NCBI GenBank assembly: GCA_003170085.1
Contig: PMZT01000036.1
Span: 1 to 46,186 of the forward strand
Origin: Planctomycetia bacterium
GTDB lineage: Bacteria; Planctomycetota; Phycisphaerae; FEN-1346
Length of the DNA stretch: 46,186 nt
Direction: 5' to 3'
Made by a program: the position numbers and the translations under genes. Shown here in pieces: positions 1 through 8,084 of this stretch. The notes under the pieces are model-generated. The model did not search any database. It was not told the origin of the DNA and worked only from the letters and a program-made list of their open reading frames with translations. Every line of letters starts with the position of its first letter. Position 1 is the first letter of the stretch.

Positions 1-25
1 CCCCCGGTAGACTGAAACAACGACA

Positions 26-52
26 GGGCGGCCACATGGGGCCGCCCCTACG
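26..52 (+). repeat. Dispersed GC hairpin, copy 1
   Basis: A hairpin with arms GGGCGGCC and GGCCGCCC around a short loop, followed by CTACG. The same hairpin plus CTACG recurs near 31038-31059 (opposite strand) and 40578-40604, with a sequence variant at 30996-31022. All copies are intergenic. This first copy lacks the longer flanks shared by the others. Function is unknown. Confidence 0.75.
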
Positions 53-116
53 AAAGGAACCACCTGCCAGAATTCACGGCCACACCCCTGGGCGAGCAGG
101 ATTTTTGAAATACCCC

Positions 117-143
117 TTGCACGGGCACTGCTCTTGGTACAAT
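117..143 (+). promoter_or_regulatory. Possible promoter for the response regulator gene
   Basis: TTGCAC and TACAAT separated by 15 bases resemble a sigma70 promoter with a slightly short spacer. It lies about 160 bases before the response regulator start. The rest of positions 1-301 holds a hairpin repeat and no other convincing gene. Confidence 0.35.
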
Positions 144-301
144 CACAGTATGCAAAAGGTGATGCTTGGCGACTTCGTTCGGCGTGGGGGGCGCGTCGCC
201 CGGCGGATTCGGCACCCCATAAGATACGACACCTCGGAAGCCTTCACCCCGTTGTAGAAACTGGAAGCATACGTGTCTCCCGTAGCGGCCAGGAACGCGC
301 C

Positions 302-955
302 ATGAGCACGCGAATACTTCTGGCAGACGATCACAAGATGGTGCGGGCGGGATTCCGCCACCTTCTTGCGACCAACCCCGACATGGAAGTCGTTGCCGAG
401 GCCGACAACGGCCGCGAGGCCGTGCGGCTGGCGGCGGCGCACCGCCCGGACGTCGTTCTCATGGATATCACGATGCCGGAGCTGAACGGCATCGAGGCCA
501 CGCGCCAGATCCGCAAGGCCACGGAGGCGATCAAGGTCCTGATCCTTTCGGTGCACGGCACGGCGGTACACGTGATCGCCGCCCTGCAAGCGGGGGCCTC
601 CGGATACCTTCTCAAGGACGCCGATGCCGAGGAGCTCTTCACCGCCATCCGGGCCATGATCGCAGGTCATGTCTACCTGTCCCCGGAAGTGGCCGATGTC
701 GTGGTCCACGGGTGTGCGAGCGGAGAGAGCAACGAGTGCCTGGCGGCCCTGGCCACGATCTCGCCGCGAGAGCGGGAGGTGCTCCAACTGCTGGCCGAAG
801 GGTTGGGCTCGAAGGAGATTGCGGCGAAGCTGCACGTGAGCATCAAGACGGTCCAATCGCACCGCGAGCGGCTGATGGACCGGCTGGACATCCACAACGT
901 GGCGGGGCTGACGAAGTTCGCCATCCGCCACGGCCTTACAACGTCCGACGCCTGA
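302..955 (+). CDS. NarL/FixJ-family response regulator
   Basis: A 217-residue two-domain DNA-binding response regulator. Residues 1-120 form a receiver domain with the acidic pair D9/D10, phosphoacceptor D55 in LMDITMP, and the conserved lysine in YLLKDA. Residues about 148-210 form a LuxR-type helix-turn-helix (LSPREREVLQLLAEG, then SIKTVQSHRERL). Length is normal for the NarL family. The ATG at 302 is chosen because the receiver begins immediately after it; in-frame sequence upstream to 134 has no family similarity. It is probably phosphorylated by a kinase. The next gene is a HisKA kinase, but NarL-type regulators usually pair with HisKA_3 kinases, and one lies at 6672. Targets are unknown. 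Confidence 0.92.
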   Translation: MSTRILLADDHKMVRAGFRHLLATNPDMEVVAEADNGREAVRLAAAHRPDVVLMDITMPELNGIEATRQIRKATEAIKVLILSVHGTAVHVIAALQAGASGYLLKDADAEELFTAIRAMIAGHVYLSPEVADVVVHGCASGESNECLAALATISPREREVLQLLAEGLGSKEIAAKLHVSIKTVQSHRERLMDRLDIHNVAGLTKFAIRHGLTTSDA

Positions 956-1165
956 CCTCCCTGCGGTAATTTGCGCTGATTCGCAGGGTTTCCCCTAGCC
1001 CTTCCTCATCGTTCCCCCCTAACAGATTACGCATCCTTTGGCTGCGCCAGACCGTAGTTCCCCGCATTTACAGCCGCCCGTAAAGGGCCGATACTAAGAG
1101 ATGTCGTGGCAGTGCGTAGCGTAATTGGCTGCCGCACTGGCGGCACAGGCAGAGGGGGCCGAGTC

Positions 1166-2368
1166 ATGCGTACTCCAATAGGTCAACAAGGTGCAGGGCC
1201 AATAGGCGGCAGGAAGATCCGGTCGTGGGCCAGCGATGTTCTAAGGCTTGTCGCGGTCCTTCATCCCGCCGGAATCCTCCTCCTGGACACCGAATCGCGG
1301 ATTACCTGGGCAAGCCCCCGTGCCCGGGCGCTGCTGGACCTCGGCCCGGAAGGCATCGGCCGCCTCCCTGGCGCCGCATTGCACCTCCTGGATGCGCAGG
1401 GCCTGCCCCTCACGGAAAGCCAGTTGCCCCAGGCGCGCGTAACGGTCGCCGGCCAGGTGATCCGCGGCATGCGCTACGCGACCACGCGGGCCGATGGTTC
1501 GCTGGTGCTCCTGCGTGTCACCGGCGCCCCCCGACGGAGCAGTTCCGGCCTGATCACGCGCATCCTCCTGGTTCTCGAAGATATCAGCCGCGAGGCCGTG
1601 ATGGAATCGCACCTGGCGCGGACCCAGCAGATTCAAGCGGCGGGCATCCTGGCGAGCGGCCTTGTCCACGACTTCAATAACGAACTGACGGTCATCAAGG
1701 GCTCCGCCGAGCTCCTGCGCGACACACCGGCCAACGCCCCCGAGCGGGCGGAGCGGCTGGGCACCATCGCGGGCGCCGCCGACCGCTGCGCGTCGCTGGC
1801 CCAGCGACTCCTGAAGTACTGCCGGCGACAGAAGCCGGAGGTCGAGGCCCTGGACGTCAACCAGGTCGTGTGCAACCTGGCCAAGCCGCTCGCACGCGTC
1901 CTCGGTGGCCACATTGCCCTGACGGTCACGCCGGCGGCAACGGAGAGTTGCATTGCCGCGGACCCGGTCATGCTGGAGGGCGCCATCCTCAACCTGGCGA
2001 TCAACGCCCGCGACGCCATGGCCGACGGCGGGCGGCTGAAGATCGAGACCCGCACCGTTTGCGGCGGCGACGATGGCGCGGCCGGCCGGACCGACGCGCC
2101 CGACCGCCCCTACGTCATGCTCATCGTATCCGACACCGGCAAGGGCATGGACCTCCCGACCCAGCAACGGGCGTTCGATCCGTTCTTCACGACCAAGGCC
2201 GAGGGAACGGGCCTCGGCCTGGCCATGGTCCGGAACTTCGTGCGGGAAACCGGCGGGTTCGTCTCCGTGAAGTCGGAACCGGGGAAGGGAACCACCTTCC
2301 GTATCTGTCTTCCGTGCCTTTCGGCGCTCGTAGCGCCCGCGAAAGTGGCCGTAACGGTCCCTGCCTGA
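1166..2368 (+). CDS. PAS/HisKA sensor histidine kinase
   Basis: A soluble histidine kinase of about 400 residues. The N-terminal part (about 25-140) resembles a PAS sensor domain, with 'AGILLLDTESRITWAS' as its first strand. A HisKA dimerisation region follows, with the H-box SGLVHDFNNELTVIKGS (phosphoacceptor His in HDFNN). Then comes a HATPase_c domain with an N-box (LNLAINARDAMADGG), G1 (VSDTGKGM), F-box (FDPFFTTK) and G2 (EGTGLGLAMV). No membrane segment is visible, so it probably senses a cytoplasmic or diffusible signal. The start at 1166 has a purine-rich stretch (AGAGGGGGCC) before it; an in-frame start at 1106 is the alternative. It lies 210 bases after the response regulator and 66 bases before the sigma factor, so the three may be co-regulated. 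Confidence 0.88.
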   Translation: MRTPIGQQGAGPIGGRKIRSWASDVLRLVAVLHPAGILLLDTESRITWASPRARALLDLGPEGIGRLPGAALHLLDAQGLPLTESQLPQARVTVAGQVIRGMRYATTRADGSLVLLRVTGAPRRSSSGLITRILLVLEDISREAVMESHLARTQQIQAAGILASGLVHDFNNELTVIKGSAELLRDTPANAPERAERLGTIAGAADRCASLAQRLLKYCRRQKPEVEALDVNQVVCNLAKPLARVLGGHIALTVTPAATESCIAADPVMLEGAILNLAINARDAMADGGRLKIETRTVCGGDDGAAGRTDAPDRPYVMLIVSDTGKGMDLPTQQRAFDPFFTTKAEGTGLGLAMVRNFVRETGGFVSVKSEPGKGTTFRICLPCLSALVAPAKVAVTVPA

Positions 2369-2434
2369 GCGAGCAGGCGCGGGAATCCGTGTATGTCGAT
2401 GCTTGAGGGAGCTTACGAACAAGGGGAAATTGCC

Positions 2435-3259
2435 ATGCAACACCGAGTGCACCAGACGCACACGTGGACGAGTTCCGTGCAGCTTGCCTCAGACACCCTG
2501 GCCCAGACCTGGCAGAAGTACACTCAGAACCGGCGCGTGAGGCTGCGCAACCTGCTCGTGGAGCACTACCTGGCCTATGCGGTCGCGACGAGCGAGCGGT
2601 TCTGCCAGGGCCTGCCCCGCGGGGTCGGTGTCGACGAGACGATCTCGGCGGGCGTGGCCGGCCTGACCGCGACCGTCGAGTCGTTCAACCCCGGCTGCGG
2701 CGTGAAGTTCGAGACGTATTGCTACGCGCGTATTCACGGGGCGATTCGCGATGCCCTGCGGCAGTCGGACTGGCTGCCGCGGTCGCTCCGCCGCGACCTC
2801 CGCCATTGGCAATCCGCCCGCGACCAGCTTCACATGCGGCTCGGCCGCCCTCCGGAGACCGGCGAACTGGCCGATTCGCTGGGCCTGTCGCGGCCCGAAT
2901 GCGAGGCCCTTGCCCGGCACGCCAGGATCACCAAACTGACCAGCCTTGACGCCACGGCCCTGGGTGCCGGCCGGGACCAGCCGGTTCCCCAGCGAGACCT
3001 GGTGGCCGACGACCGTGTCGGAAGCCCCGCCGGCCGGTTCCAGGCGGCGGACCTCAAGCGGCTCATCACCCGAGGTTGCACGGACGCCGAGCGCCAGATC
3101 CTTATCCTCTATTACTTCGAAAAGACGACGATGAGGGAGATCGGCCTGGTGCTGGGCATGACCGAGTCGCGTGTCAGCCAGTTGCACCACAGCGTGATCG
3201 GGCGCCTGCGCACCAATCTGGCGGGGCGAGAGCGCGAGTTTCTGCCGCTGGAGAATTAG
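2435..3259 (+). CDS. FliA/WhiG-like RNA polymerase sigma factor
   Basis: A 274-residue sigma70-family factor. Region 2 is visible around residues 30-110 (LVEHYLAYAVATSERF, then FETYCYARIHGAIRDALR), region 3 in the middle (RLGRPPETGELADSLGLS), and region 4 at the C-terminus with the helix-turn-helix MREIGLVLGMTESRVSQLHH. The SRVSQLH signature and overall length fit the FliA/WhiG group. No flagellar gene occurs in the window, so a motility role cannot be claimed; it may control an envelope or stress regulon. ATG 2435 is chosen over ATG 2393 because AAGGGGA at 2421-2427 is correctly spaced. The stop codon TAG (3257-3259) coincides with the first bases of a palindromic repeat element. Confidence 0.85.
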   Translation: MQHRVHQTHTWTSSVQLASDTLAQTWQKYTQNRRVRLRNLLVEHYLAYAVATSERFCQGLPRGVGVDETISAGVAGLTATVESFNPGCGVKFETYCYARIHGAIRDALRQSDWLPRSLRRDLRHWQSARDQLHMRLGRPPETGELADSLGLSRPECEALARHARITKLTSLDATALGAGRDQPVPQRDLVADDRVGSPAGRFQAADLKRLITRGCTDAERQILILYYFEKTTMREIGLVLGMTESRVSQLHHSVIGRLRTNLAGREREFLPLEN

Positions 3260-3331
3260 GACTACAACGCCACTTGGCGCGGCGGGTCTCCCGACCTGCC
3301 GCGCCAAGACTTAAGTGGCGCTGTCGTATTA
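3257..3331. repeat. Palindromic repeat element, solo copy A
   Basis: A 75-bp imperfect palindrome. The outer arms TAGGACTACAACGCCACTT and AAGTGGCGCTGTCGTATTA match at 15 of 19 positions in inverted orientation. The centre is a strong stem (TTGGCGCGGC..., GCCGCGCCAA) around GGGTCTCCCGACC. The same ends and core form the terminal inverted repeats of the larger element at 15649-15880. The left end supplies the stop codon of the sigma factor gene. The remaining intergenic bases to 3427 hold nothing else recognised. Confidence 0.8.
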
Positions 3332-3427
3332 GCGCTCCGTCACTATTGAAACCGTGAATGCAGGTGCCCCGCCGCGGCGCGAGAACCTCTCCCCTTCGCG
3401 CATCCACCCTCGTTCGTTCTCTTCACT

Positions 3428-3640
3428 TTACATCTGGCACCACTCGCGCATCGCTTGCTTCTCGTCGCCCTTGTATCGGGCTACGAGCAGCCAGTACATG
3501 GCCTTGCTCCCCCCGGGAGCGACGCCGCATTGTTTTTCGACGGCCAGTACCTGGTTGAGCTTGTTCTCCGCCTCCGCGTATCGCCCCGCGGCGCAGTCCG
3601 CCATCGCTTCGTTGGTCAACTGCTCATAAGGGTTTGCCAC
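3428..3640 (-). CDS. Small TPR-like protein, unknown function
   Basis: A predicted 70-residue protein starting with GTG, preceded by a purine-rich AGGAAGAGG site. The sequence looks helical, with an Ala-rich pattern (AMADCAAGRYAEAENKLNQV) resembling one tetratricopeptide hairpin. This would suit a protein-protein contact, but no partner is known. It is the last gene of a run of small minus-strand genes (3428-4940). Codon use looks less GC-biased than in the flanking genes. The family is not recognised. Confidence 0.6.
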   Translation of the reverse strand: MANPYEQLTNEAMADCAAGRYAEAENKLNQVLAVEKQCGVAPGGSKAMYWLLVARYKGDEKQAMREWCQM

Positions 3641-3679
3641 TTGCCTCTTCCTTTCGCAGGTTCTGACAACACGATGACG

Positions 3680-3967
3680 TTACCAAAGACCCATGCGCCT
3701 CTGCGCATCGCCTGTCGCCTTACCGCATTTATGCCGGCAGTCCTCGGAACAATAGCGGTCGCCCAGACTGCTCCCGGTAACAGCGGCTTCCGCGGAAGAA
3801 AGCGGCCGGCCACACCACGTACATTTTCCGCCCAATACGGCTGAGATCTTGTCAATACACTCGCGCTTCGAGCAAAACCATCGTTCCCCACCCGAGGAAT
3901 CGACGAACACCGGGCCATGGCCGTCGAACACCGTGCCGCACGCGGAACACGTCACTGACTTCGCCAT
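3680..3967 (-). CDS. Cys-rich zinc-ribbon-like protein
   Basis: A 95-residue protein with two probable zinc sites. The first uses CSAC near the N-terminus plus later cysteines (WFCSKREC); the second uses CTWC with CSEDCRHKC near the C-terminus. Start choice is supported by AGGAG about nine bases upstream. No catalytic motif is seen. The arrangement suggests a small structural or nucleic-acid/protein-binding zinc protein. It neighbours another CxxC-pair protein (4105-4356) and two TPR-like proteins, all on the same strand. No named family is recognised. Confidence 0.65.
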   Translation of the reverse strand: MAKSVTCSACGTVFDGHGPVFVDSSGGERWFCSKRECIDKISAVLGGKCTWCGRPLSSAEAAVTGSSLGDRYCSEDCRHKCGKATGDAQRRMGLW

Positions 3968-4104
3968 GAAACAACGCTCCTTTCCAAGGGGATAACCGCT
4001 CTCTGACAGCCGGCAGGTACGGCAGAGCCGGAATGGCCGGCAAGCGGGTCAAACGTTGTCATCCTCTTTCTTACGGTCATGGGCGATGACAAGAAGAAGC
4101 CGAT

Positions 4105-4356
4105 TCAGAGGAGATAGGGCGTCAGCTTCGTCATGCACGTGTCGCAAACGTTCCAGTCCGATTGCGAAAGACGTCCGTTGATGGCTTCGACGCGCCAGGA
4201 ATCATAGGAACTGCCTCCCAGGCCCATCATCTCCAGCAGATCCGGAACGAGTCCCTCCTTGAAGGGATTGAAACCGTCGCGAACGGCCGCACTCATGTCT
4301 TGCGCCTTGACAATCGCGCCCATGCCCGGCGTGTTGCAGAGATCACAGATAGCCAC
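4105..4356 (-). CDS. Small protein with terminal CxxC pairs
   Basis: An 83-residue protein with CDLC at residues 4-7 and CDTC near residue 71, a layout suggesting that the two ends meet to bind one zinc ion. The middle is a predicted mixed region (SAAVRDGFNPFKEGLVPDLL) without a known motif. An AGGAG site sits four bases before ATG. Lies in the minus-strand island of small orphan genes. Function unknown. Confidence 0.65.
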   Translation of the reverse strand: MAICDLCNTPGMGAIVKAQDMSAAVRDGFNPFKEGLVPDLLEMMGLGGSSYDSWRVEAINGRLSQSDWNVCDTCMTKLTPYLL

Positions 4357-4439
4357 ATCTTTCTCCTTTTACCTGCCGGGTGGCGCGGGCCAGGCGCGCG
4401 GGGATCGCGTCGCCGGCCTCTTCCCGTTCGGCCTTTTTT

Positions 4440-4940
4440 TCACAAGTCAGCCTTCATCCCCTTCAGGTTCCGCTTGGCTCTTTCGTTGTCCGGATTCACC
4501 CTGACCGCCTTCTCAACCCATTGGATCCCTTCGCGAAGGTTGCCCTGCCGGGCCAGAACGACGCCGTAACTCATCAGGGTAAGATCATTGTAGGGGTTCA
4601 GTTCAAACGCCTTGCGGTACTGCCTTGCCGCCGTGGGCATGTCTCCCCGGCTTGCGGCCGCATCGCCTTGTTGGGCTTCCCGAACGGACTGGCAGAGAAT
4701 CTCAATGTCGCCGATCGGCAACTTGCGCACGAGGTTCAGGTCTGTTTCGTCCAGGGAGACAATCGCCGGAGCCTCGTCTCCCTTCTTCTCCTTTATGATG
4801 ACTTGATACAAGAATGGGTTCAGATTACTGACCGCACATTTTCCCTTGGCGCCGAGTACGGCGAGGAACGCGCCGCCGCTTTTCCGAGCGCTTTCCCCGG
4901 TCCCTTCACTACCGCCCAGCCATTTATGCCACCAACCCAT
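4440..4940 (-). CDS. TPR-repeat protein
   Basis: A 166-residue protein whose C-terminal half holds tandem tetratricopeptide-like repeats (AARQYRKAFELNPYNDLTLM, then GIQWVEKAVRVNPDNERAKR). The N-terminus (MGWWHKWLGGSEG) and the middle part are not recognised. ATG 4940 is preferred over ATG 4946 because the AGGAG site is seven bases from the former and only about two from the latter. A likely scaffold for protein contacts. First of the four small genes running to 3428, just downstream of the membrane protein gene at 5049-6185. Confidence 0.7.
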   Translation of the reverse strand: MGWWHKWLGGSEGTGESARKSGGAFLAVLGAKGKCAVSNLNPFLYQVIIKEKKGDEAPAIVSLDETDLNLVRKLPIGDIEILCQSVREAQQGDAAASRGDMPTAARQYRKAFELNPYNDLTLMSYGVVLARQGNLREGIQWVEKAVRVNPDNERAKRNLKGMKADL

Positions 4941-5048
4941 TCTCATTCTCCTTTCGGGTTGCCCAGCGCGAGGCGGCAGCCGCGCGGCTTGTCCGCCGCG
5001 GCTCGACACCCGGGTTCGGCATTCCGCGGACTGTCCGCACCCTTGCGC

Positions 5049-6185
5049 TCATAGCTTACGGCAGTGCTCCAGCGTTGCTTTTGCTCCTTCCTTGTGCTCC
5101 TTTTTCTCCGCGACAATCGTTGCCAGCCTGGCGATTTCTCCCGCAAACTGATGCCACGGCGCTTTCAGCGCATGCGTCGCGATTTTGCCCTGACGAAGCG
5201 CGGCCTCGTGCACACAGGCCATCTCCATCGTTCGCTTCAGGGTTTCCCACCGATCGGGATAGCAGTAGACCCAACACATGACTCGGCCGGCAGTCACTCG
5301 GGGTGAAGGAACGTCCCCCTCCGCCCGCGCCCCCCAGAAGCCTTGGAGAAAGCTCGCCAACCCCAGGAAGGGACGAAGTTCACCGGGCCATGCCATCAAG
5401 GTGTCGATCGCCTCTTCCTCCTCCCACCCTCGCAGCACGTTCATCAGGGCGCCTCCCAAGATGGCGTAAAGGGCGTAGAACTTCGCCCATTCCTGGGCCA
5501 TCTCCGCATTCGCTTGAGCGAGAGCTACCTGGAGCGCCGTGTTCACGTCAGCGTGCATGCCAATACTGTCAAGCATGATCTGTCCCGCGCGTTTCGCGCG
5601 GGCCGATAGGATACGCTGCATTTCGTCGGAAATGACCTTACCCACGACGTGAATGGCGTGCAGGCGTACGGTGTGTGCCTTATCCGCCGTGTCTGCCGCC
5701 AAGATCACTTCCCCGGTGGGATTTAAGGCGGCCTTTCGCACTTGGGCCTCGGCTACGGAGAGGGGTTCCGCAAGCACCGCCTTCACGTGGCTCTGGATTC
5801 CATCCAAGCGGGCCTGCCTCTCTTGTTTGAATCCCGTAGCGTCCAGAAATTCGCGAATATCCGGCGCGTACTTGAGTCGAACCGGCAAATAAGGGACCGC
5901 CTCCTCCTTGGAAAGTCCCGCACGGCGGCAAGCACGAGCGAGGGTACTCTCGGCCCCCCACGGGCCGATCCGCATAAGAGCAATCGCCACAAAGCCGACA
6001 ACCGCGCCCCCCACGCCAGCAAGAATGCCGGTTCCCGGCGATTCAAAGGCGGTCATACCCGCGAATCCAAGGATTCCGGTCGCCAGGGGAATCCACCGTC
6101 CTCGCCATCGGTCCAGCCGTGCCTCAACCCGCGGCATGGCCTGTTTGAATTCCTCGGGAGTCCGGGATGTTCCGCCATCGTTCAT
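5049..6185 (-). CDS. Membrane protein of unknown function
   Basis: A 378-residue protein. After a charged N-terminal segment (about 1-30) there are two adjacent hydrophobic stretches (IPLATGILGFAGMTAF and GILAGVGGAVVGFVAIAL) that should form a membrane hairpin, leaving a large soluble C-terminal part. That part is helical in appearance and ends with a Lys/Glu-rich segment. No enzymatic motif is recognised. AGGGGGAACACCC precedes the ATG; a very similar leader precedes the other orphan membrane protein at 45683. It heads the minus-strand orphan island, and its base composition is less GC-rich than the carbohydrate genes. Confidence 0.7.
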   Translation of the reverse strand: MNDGGTSRTPEEFKQAMPRVEARLDRWRGRWIPLATGILGFAGMTAFESPGTGILAGVGGAVVGFVAIALMRIGPWGAESTLARACRRAGLSKEEAVPYLPVRLKYAPDIREFLDATGFKQERQARLDGIQSHVKAVLAEPLSVAEAQVRKAALNPTGEVILAADTADKAHTVRLHAIHVVGKVISDEMQRILSARAKRAGQIMLDSIGMHADVNTALQVALAQANAEMAQEWAKFYALYAILGGALMNVLRGWEEEEAIDTLMAWPGELRPFLGLASFLQGFWGARAEGDVPSPRVTAGRVMCWVYCYPDRWETLKRTMEMACVHEAALRQGKIATHALKAPWHQFAGEIARLATIVAEKKEHKEGAKATLEHCRKL

Positions 6186-6590
6186 GGGTGTTCCCCCTTA
6201 CCCGCCTAATCATGCTGAGATGGATCTGCATAGGCAATTTCCGCAGGCCACGTATATAACTAGCCCATTGTAGGTATCTCTGACTTCACCCCGATCTCCC
6301 GGTGCGGCGGCTGGAGTGGCGGGACCGAAGAACCTGGCGAAGTTGCTCCGGGCGCGGGCGCCTTCGCCCGGCCGGGGCGGCGGACGCGCCCCCGTCGGCC
6401 GGCCTCAGGGTGTCATGCGCTTCCCGCAACGGTTTTGCCCCCCTCCTCAACGGTGCCAACTCAGCCGCTTGGACGCAACCCTATGCTCGCCCGGAAGCAT
6501 AGGCATCGAATTCGGCCTTTACAAGTACATTCCGGCCGCCGCCCGTCTATTTTACTTTGTATCCCACAAGAAGACGATGCACATGGTACC
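6186..6590. other. Divergent intergenic region
   Basis: About 400 bases between the divergent membrane-protein and kinase genes. It should contain both promoters. A TACAAT-like -10 on the minus strand lies near 6265-6270 but no matching -35 is obvious. The middle is very GC-rich. No RNA gene or convincing ORF is seen. Confidence 0.5.
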
Positions 6591-6671
6591 ATGGAAAATG
6601 GCAGAGCGATTGAGATCCTCCGGGTCGAGGACAGCCCCGCCAACGTGCGGCTGACCCAGGGAGCAATCCGA
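6591..6671 (+). pseudogene. Relic start of a second receiver domain
   Basis: In frame with the downstream kinase, these 27 codons read like the first strand and helix of a CheY-like receiver (EILRVEDSPANVRLTQ), directly followed by the start of a complete receiver. This is either a vestigial duplicated domain in the leader or an N-terminal extension if translation starts at ATG 6591. The downstream ATG at 6672 has a much better ribosome binding site. Confidence 0.45.
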
Positions 6672-7844
6672 ATGGCTGAGCCCGTCACCCGCATCCTGCT
6701 CGTCGGGGATAGCCCGCCCGATGCGCAGCTCTTGCGCGCGATCCTCGCCGAGCCCGACGTCGTTCGTTATGAGGTCACCCACGTCCAGCGCCTGACCGAG
6801 GCCGTGCGGTATCTCCAGGCCGACCGCTTCGACATCACCTTGCTGGACCTCTCGCTCCCCGACAGCCAAGGCATGGAAACGGTGCGGAACATCCGCCGCG
6901 AGGCGCCGGGCGTGCCCATCGTGGTCCTGACGGGCCTCGATGACGAGACCCTGGGCATCGCCGCCGTCCGCGAAGGCGCCCAGGACTACCTCGTCAAGGG
7001 CCAGTCCGACCGCCGTCTCCTCGTGCGGGCCATCCGCTACGCCATCGAACGCCACCGGGCCGAGGAGGCCCTGGCGCGGTATCGCGACCACCTGGAAGAG
7101 CTCGTGGTCCAGCGGACCGAGGCGCTGGCGGCCACGAACGCCGTCCTCCAGGAACAGATCGTCGAACGCGCGCGGGCCGAAGAGGCCCTCGATGCCGCCC
7201 GCCACAAACTCGAAACCGAGCGCGAGCGCCAGCGCCTGAGCCTCGCCAGCGAACTCCACGATTCCGTCGGCCAGGAACTCATCGGCATGAAGTTCACGCT
7301 CGAGCGCGTCATGGCCACCTCCAAGGCCGGCCTGACCGACAGCGCGCTGGCCGGCATGAAGGAAGCCGTCAGTCAGTGCTCCGATCTCATACGCGAGGTA
7401 CGGGCGATTTCGCACGGCCTCTATCCGCCGGCCCTCCGCGCCTTCGGCCTCACCCAGGCCCTCAAGCACGTTGGCGGCGATGGCCAGCAGGGTATTCCGG
7501 TGGTGGTGACCACCGATGCGGCCCTTGAAGCAGCACGCTTCCCCAACGATATCGAGATCACTCTGTACCGCATCACCCAGGAGGCCCTGCTGAACGCGCA
7601 GCGGCACAGCCGCGCCACACGCATCGCCATCCATCTGGGGTGCGATGGCGACCACGCCGTCCTGACCATCACCGACGACGGCGTAGGCTTCAGCCCGGAC
7701 AAGGTAGCCGGCCGCGGGCTAGGATTCATCTCGATGAACGAGCGTGTGGCCAACCTCGGCGGCACGTTCAACGTCCGTTCGGAGCCGGGCGAGACGCGGA
7801 TCGAGGTGCGGGTGCCCTCGCAGGCCTGCGCCACGCATGAATAA
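6672..7844 (+). CDS. Receiver-HisKA_3 hybrid histidine kinase
   Basis: A 390-residue cytoplasmic signalling protein. Residues 1-120 form a receiver with phosphoacceptor Asp in TLLDLSLPDS. A coiled-coil linker (about 135-195) follows, then a HisKA_3 domain with LASELHDSVGQELIGM (His phosphoacceptor) and a HATPase_c domain (ITQEALLNAQRHSRA; TITDDGVGF; GRGLGFISMNERV). This is the NarX/DegS-type catalytic core, the type that normally phosphorylates NarL-family regulators, so the regulator at 302-955 is a plausible partner. AGGGAG at 6658-6663 supports ATG 6672; ATG 6591 is the alternative. No membrane segment, so the input is probably another phosphorelay acting on its receiver. Confidence 0.88.
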   Translation: MAEPVTRILLVGDSPPDAQLLRAILAEPDVVRYEVTHVQRLTEAVRYLQADRFDITLLDLSLPDSQGMETVRNIRREAPGVPIVVLTGLDDETLGIAAVREGAQDYLVKGQSDRRLLVRAIRYAIERHRAEEALARYRDHLEELVVQRTEALAATNAVLQEQIVERARAEEALDAARHKLETERERQRLSLASELHDSVGQELIGMKFTLERVMATSKAGLTDSALAGMKEAVSQCSDLIREVRAISHGLYPPALRAFGLTQALKHVGGDGQQGIPVVVTTDAALEAARFPNDIEITLYRITQEALLNAQRHSRATRIAIHLGCDGDHAVLTITDDGVGFSPDKVAGRGLGFISMNERVANLGGTFNVRSEPGETRIEVRVPSQACATHE

Positions 7845-7869
7845 CAATCGGGTGGCACGGCCTCTGTCA

Positions 7870-7902
7870 AAGGTGCTTGGAGGGTGACAGGCCCAGGCCA
7901 TC
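7870..7902 (+). repeat. Dispersed repeat, copy after kinase gene
   Basis: A 33-base stretch beginning AAGGTGCTTGGAGGGTG that matches 12323-12355 at about 29 of 33 positions. Both copies sit shortly after the 3' end of a plus-strand gene. This copy lacks the perfect hairpins of the other. Function unknown. Confidence 0.65.
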
Positions 7903-7948
7903 CACCAAGCGCCGGCCACCGCACATTACACCTCTCTGCATTTTTCCC

Positions 7949-7976
7949 TTGATTTAGCGCGGCATCGCAGTAGAAA
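7949..7976 (+). promoter_or_regulatory. Possible promoter for the NCS1 permease
   Basis: TTGATT, 16 bases, TAGAAA, about 110 bases before the permease start, which would give a leader of about 100 bases. No known riboswitch motif is recognised in that leader. Confidence 0.4.
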
Positions 7977-8084
7977 CTCTCTCTACCGTTGCTAAGCGTG
8001 ACCAGCGGCAGCCGGACGCCATCGGCAGCAGGGCAAGGCGCCTGGCGTGCTAATCCAAGGGTACATCTCGCGAAAGGACGAAAC

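Noticed and set aside
2435-3259. Flagellar sigma factor function
   Set aside because: Sequence is FliA-like but no motility genes are present, so the role is left open.
7845-8084. Possible riboswitch before the NCS1 permease
   Set aside because: No TPP, purine or preQ1-type conserved core could be recognised; only a repeat and a candidate promoter are seen.
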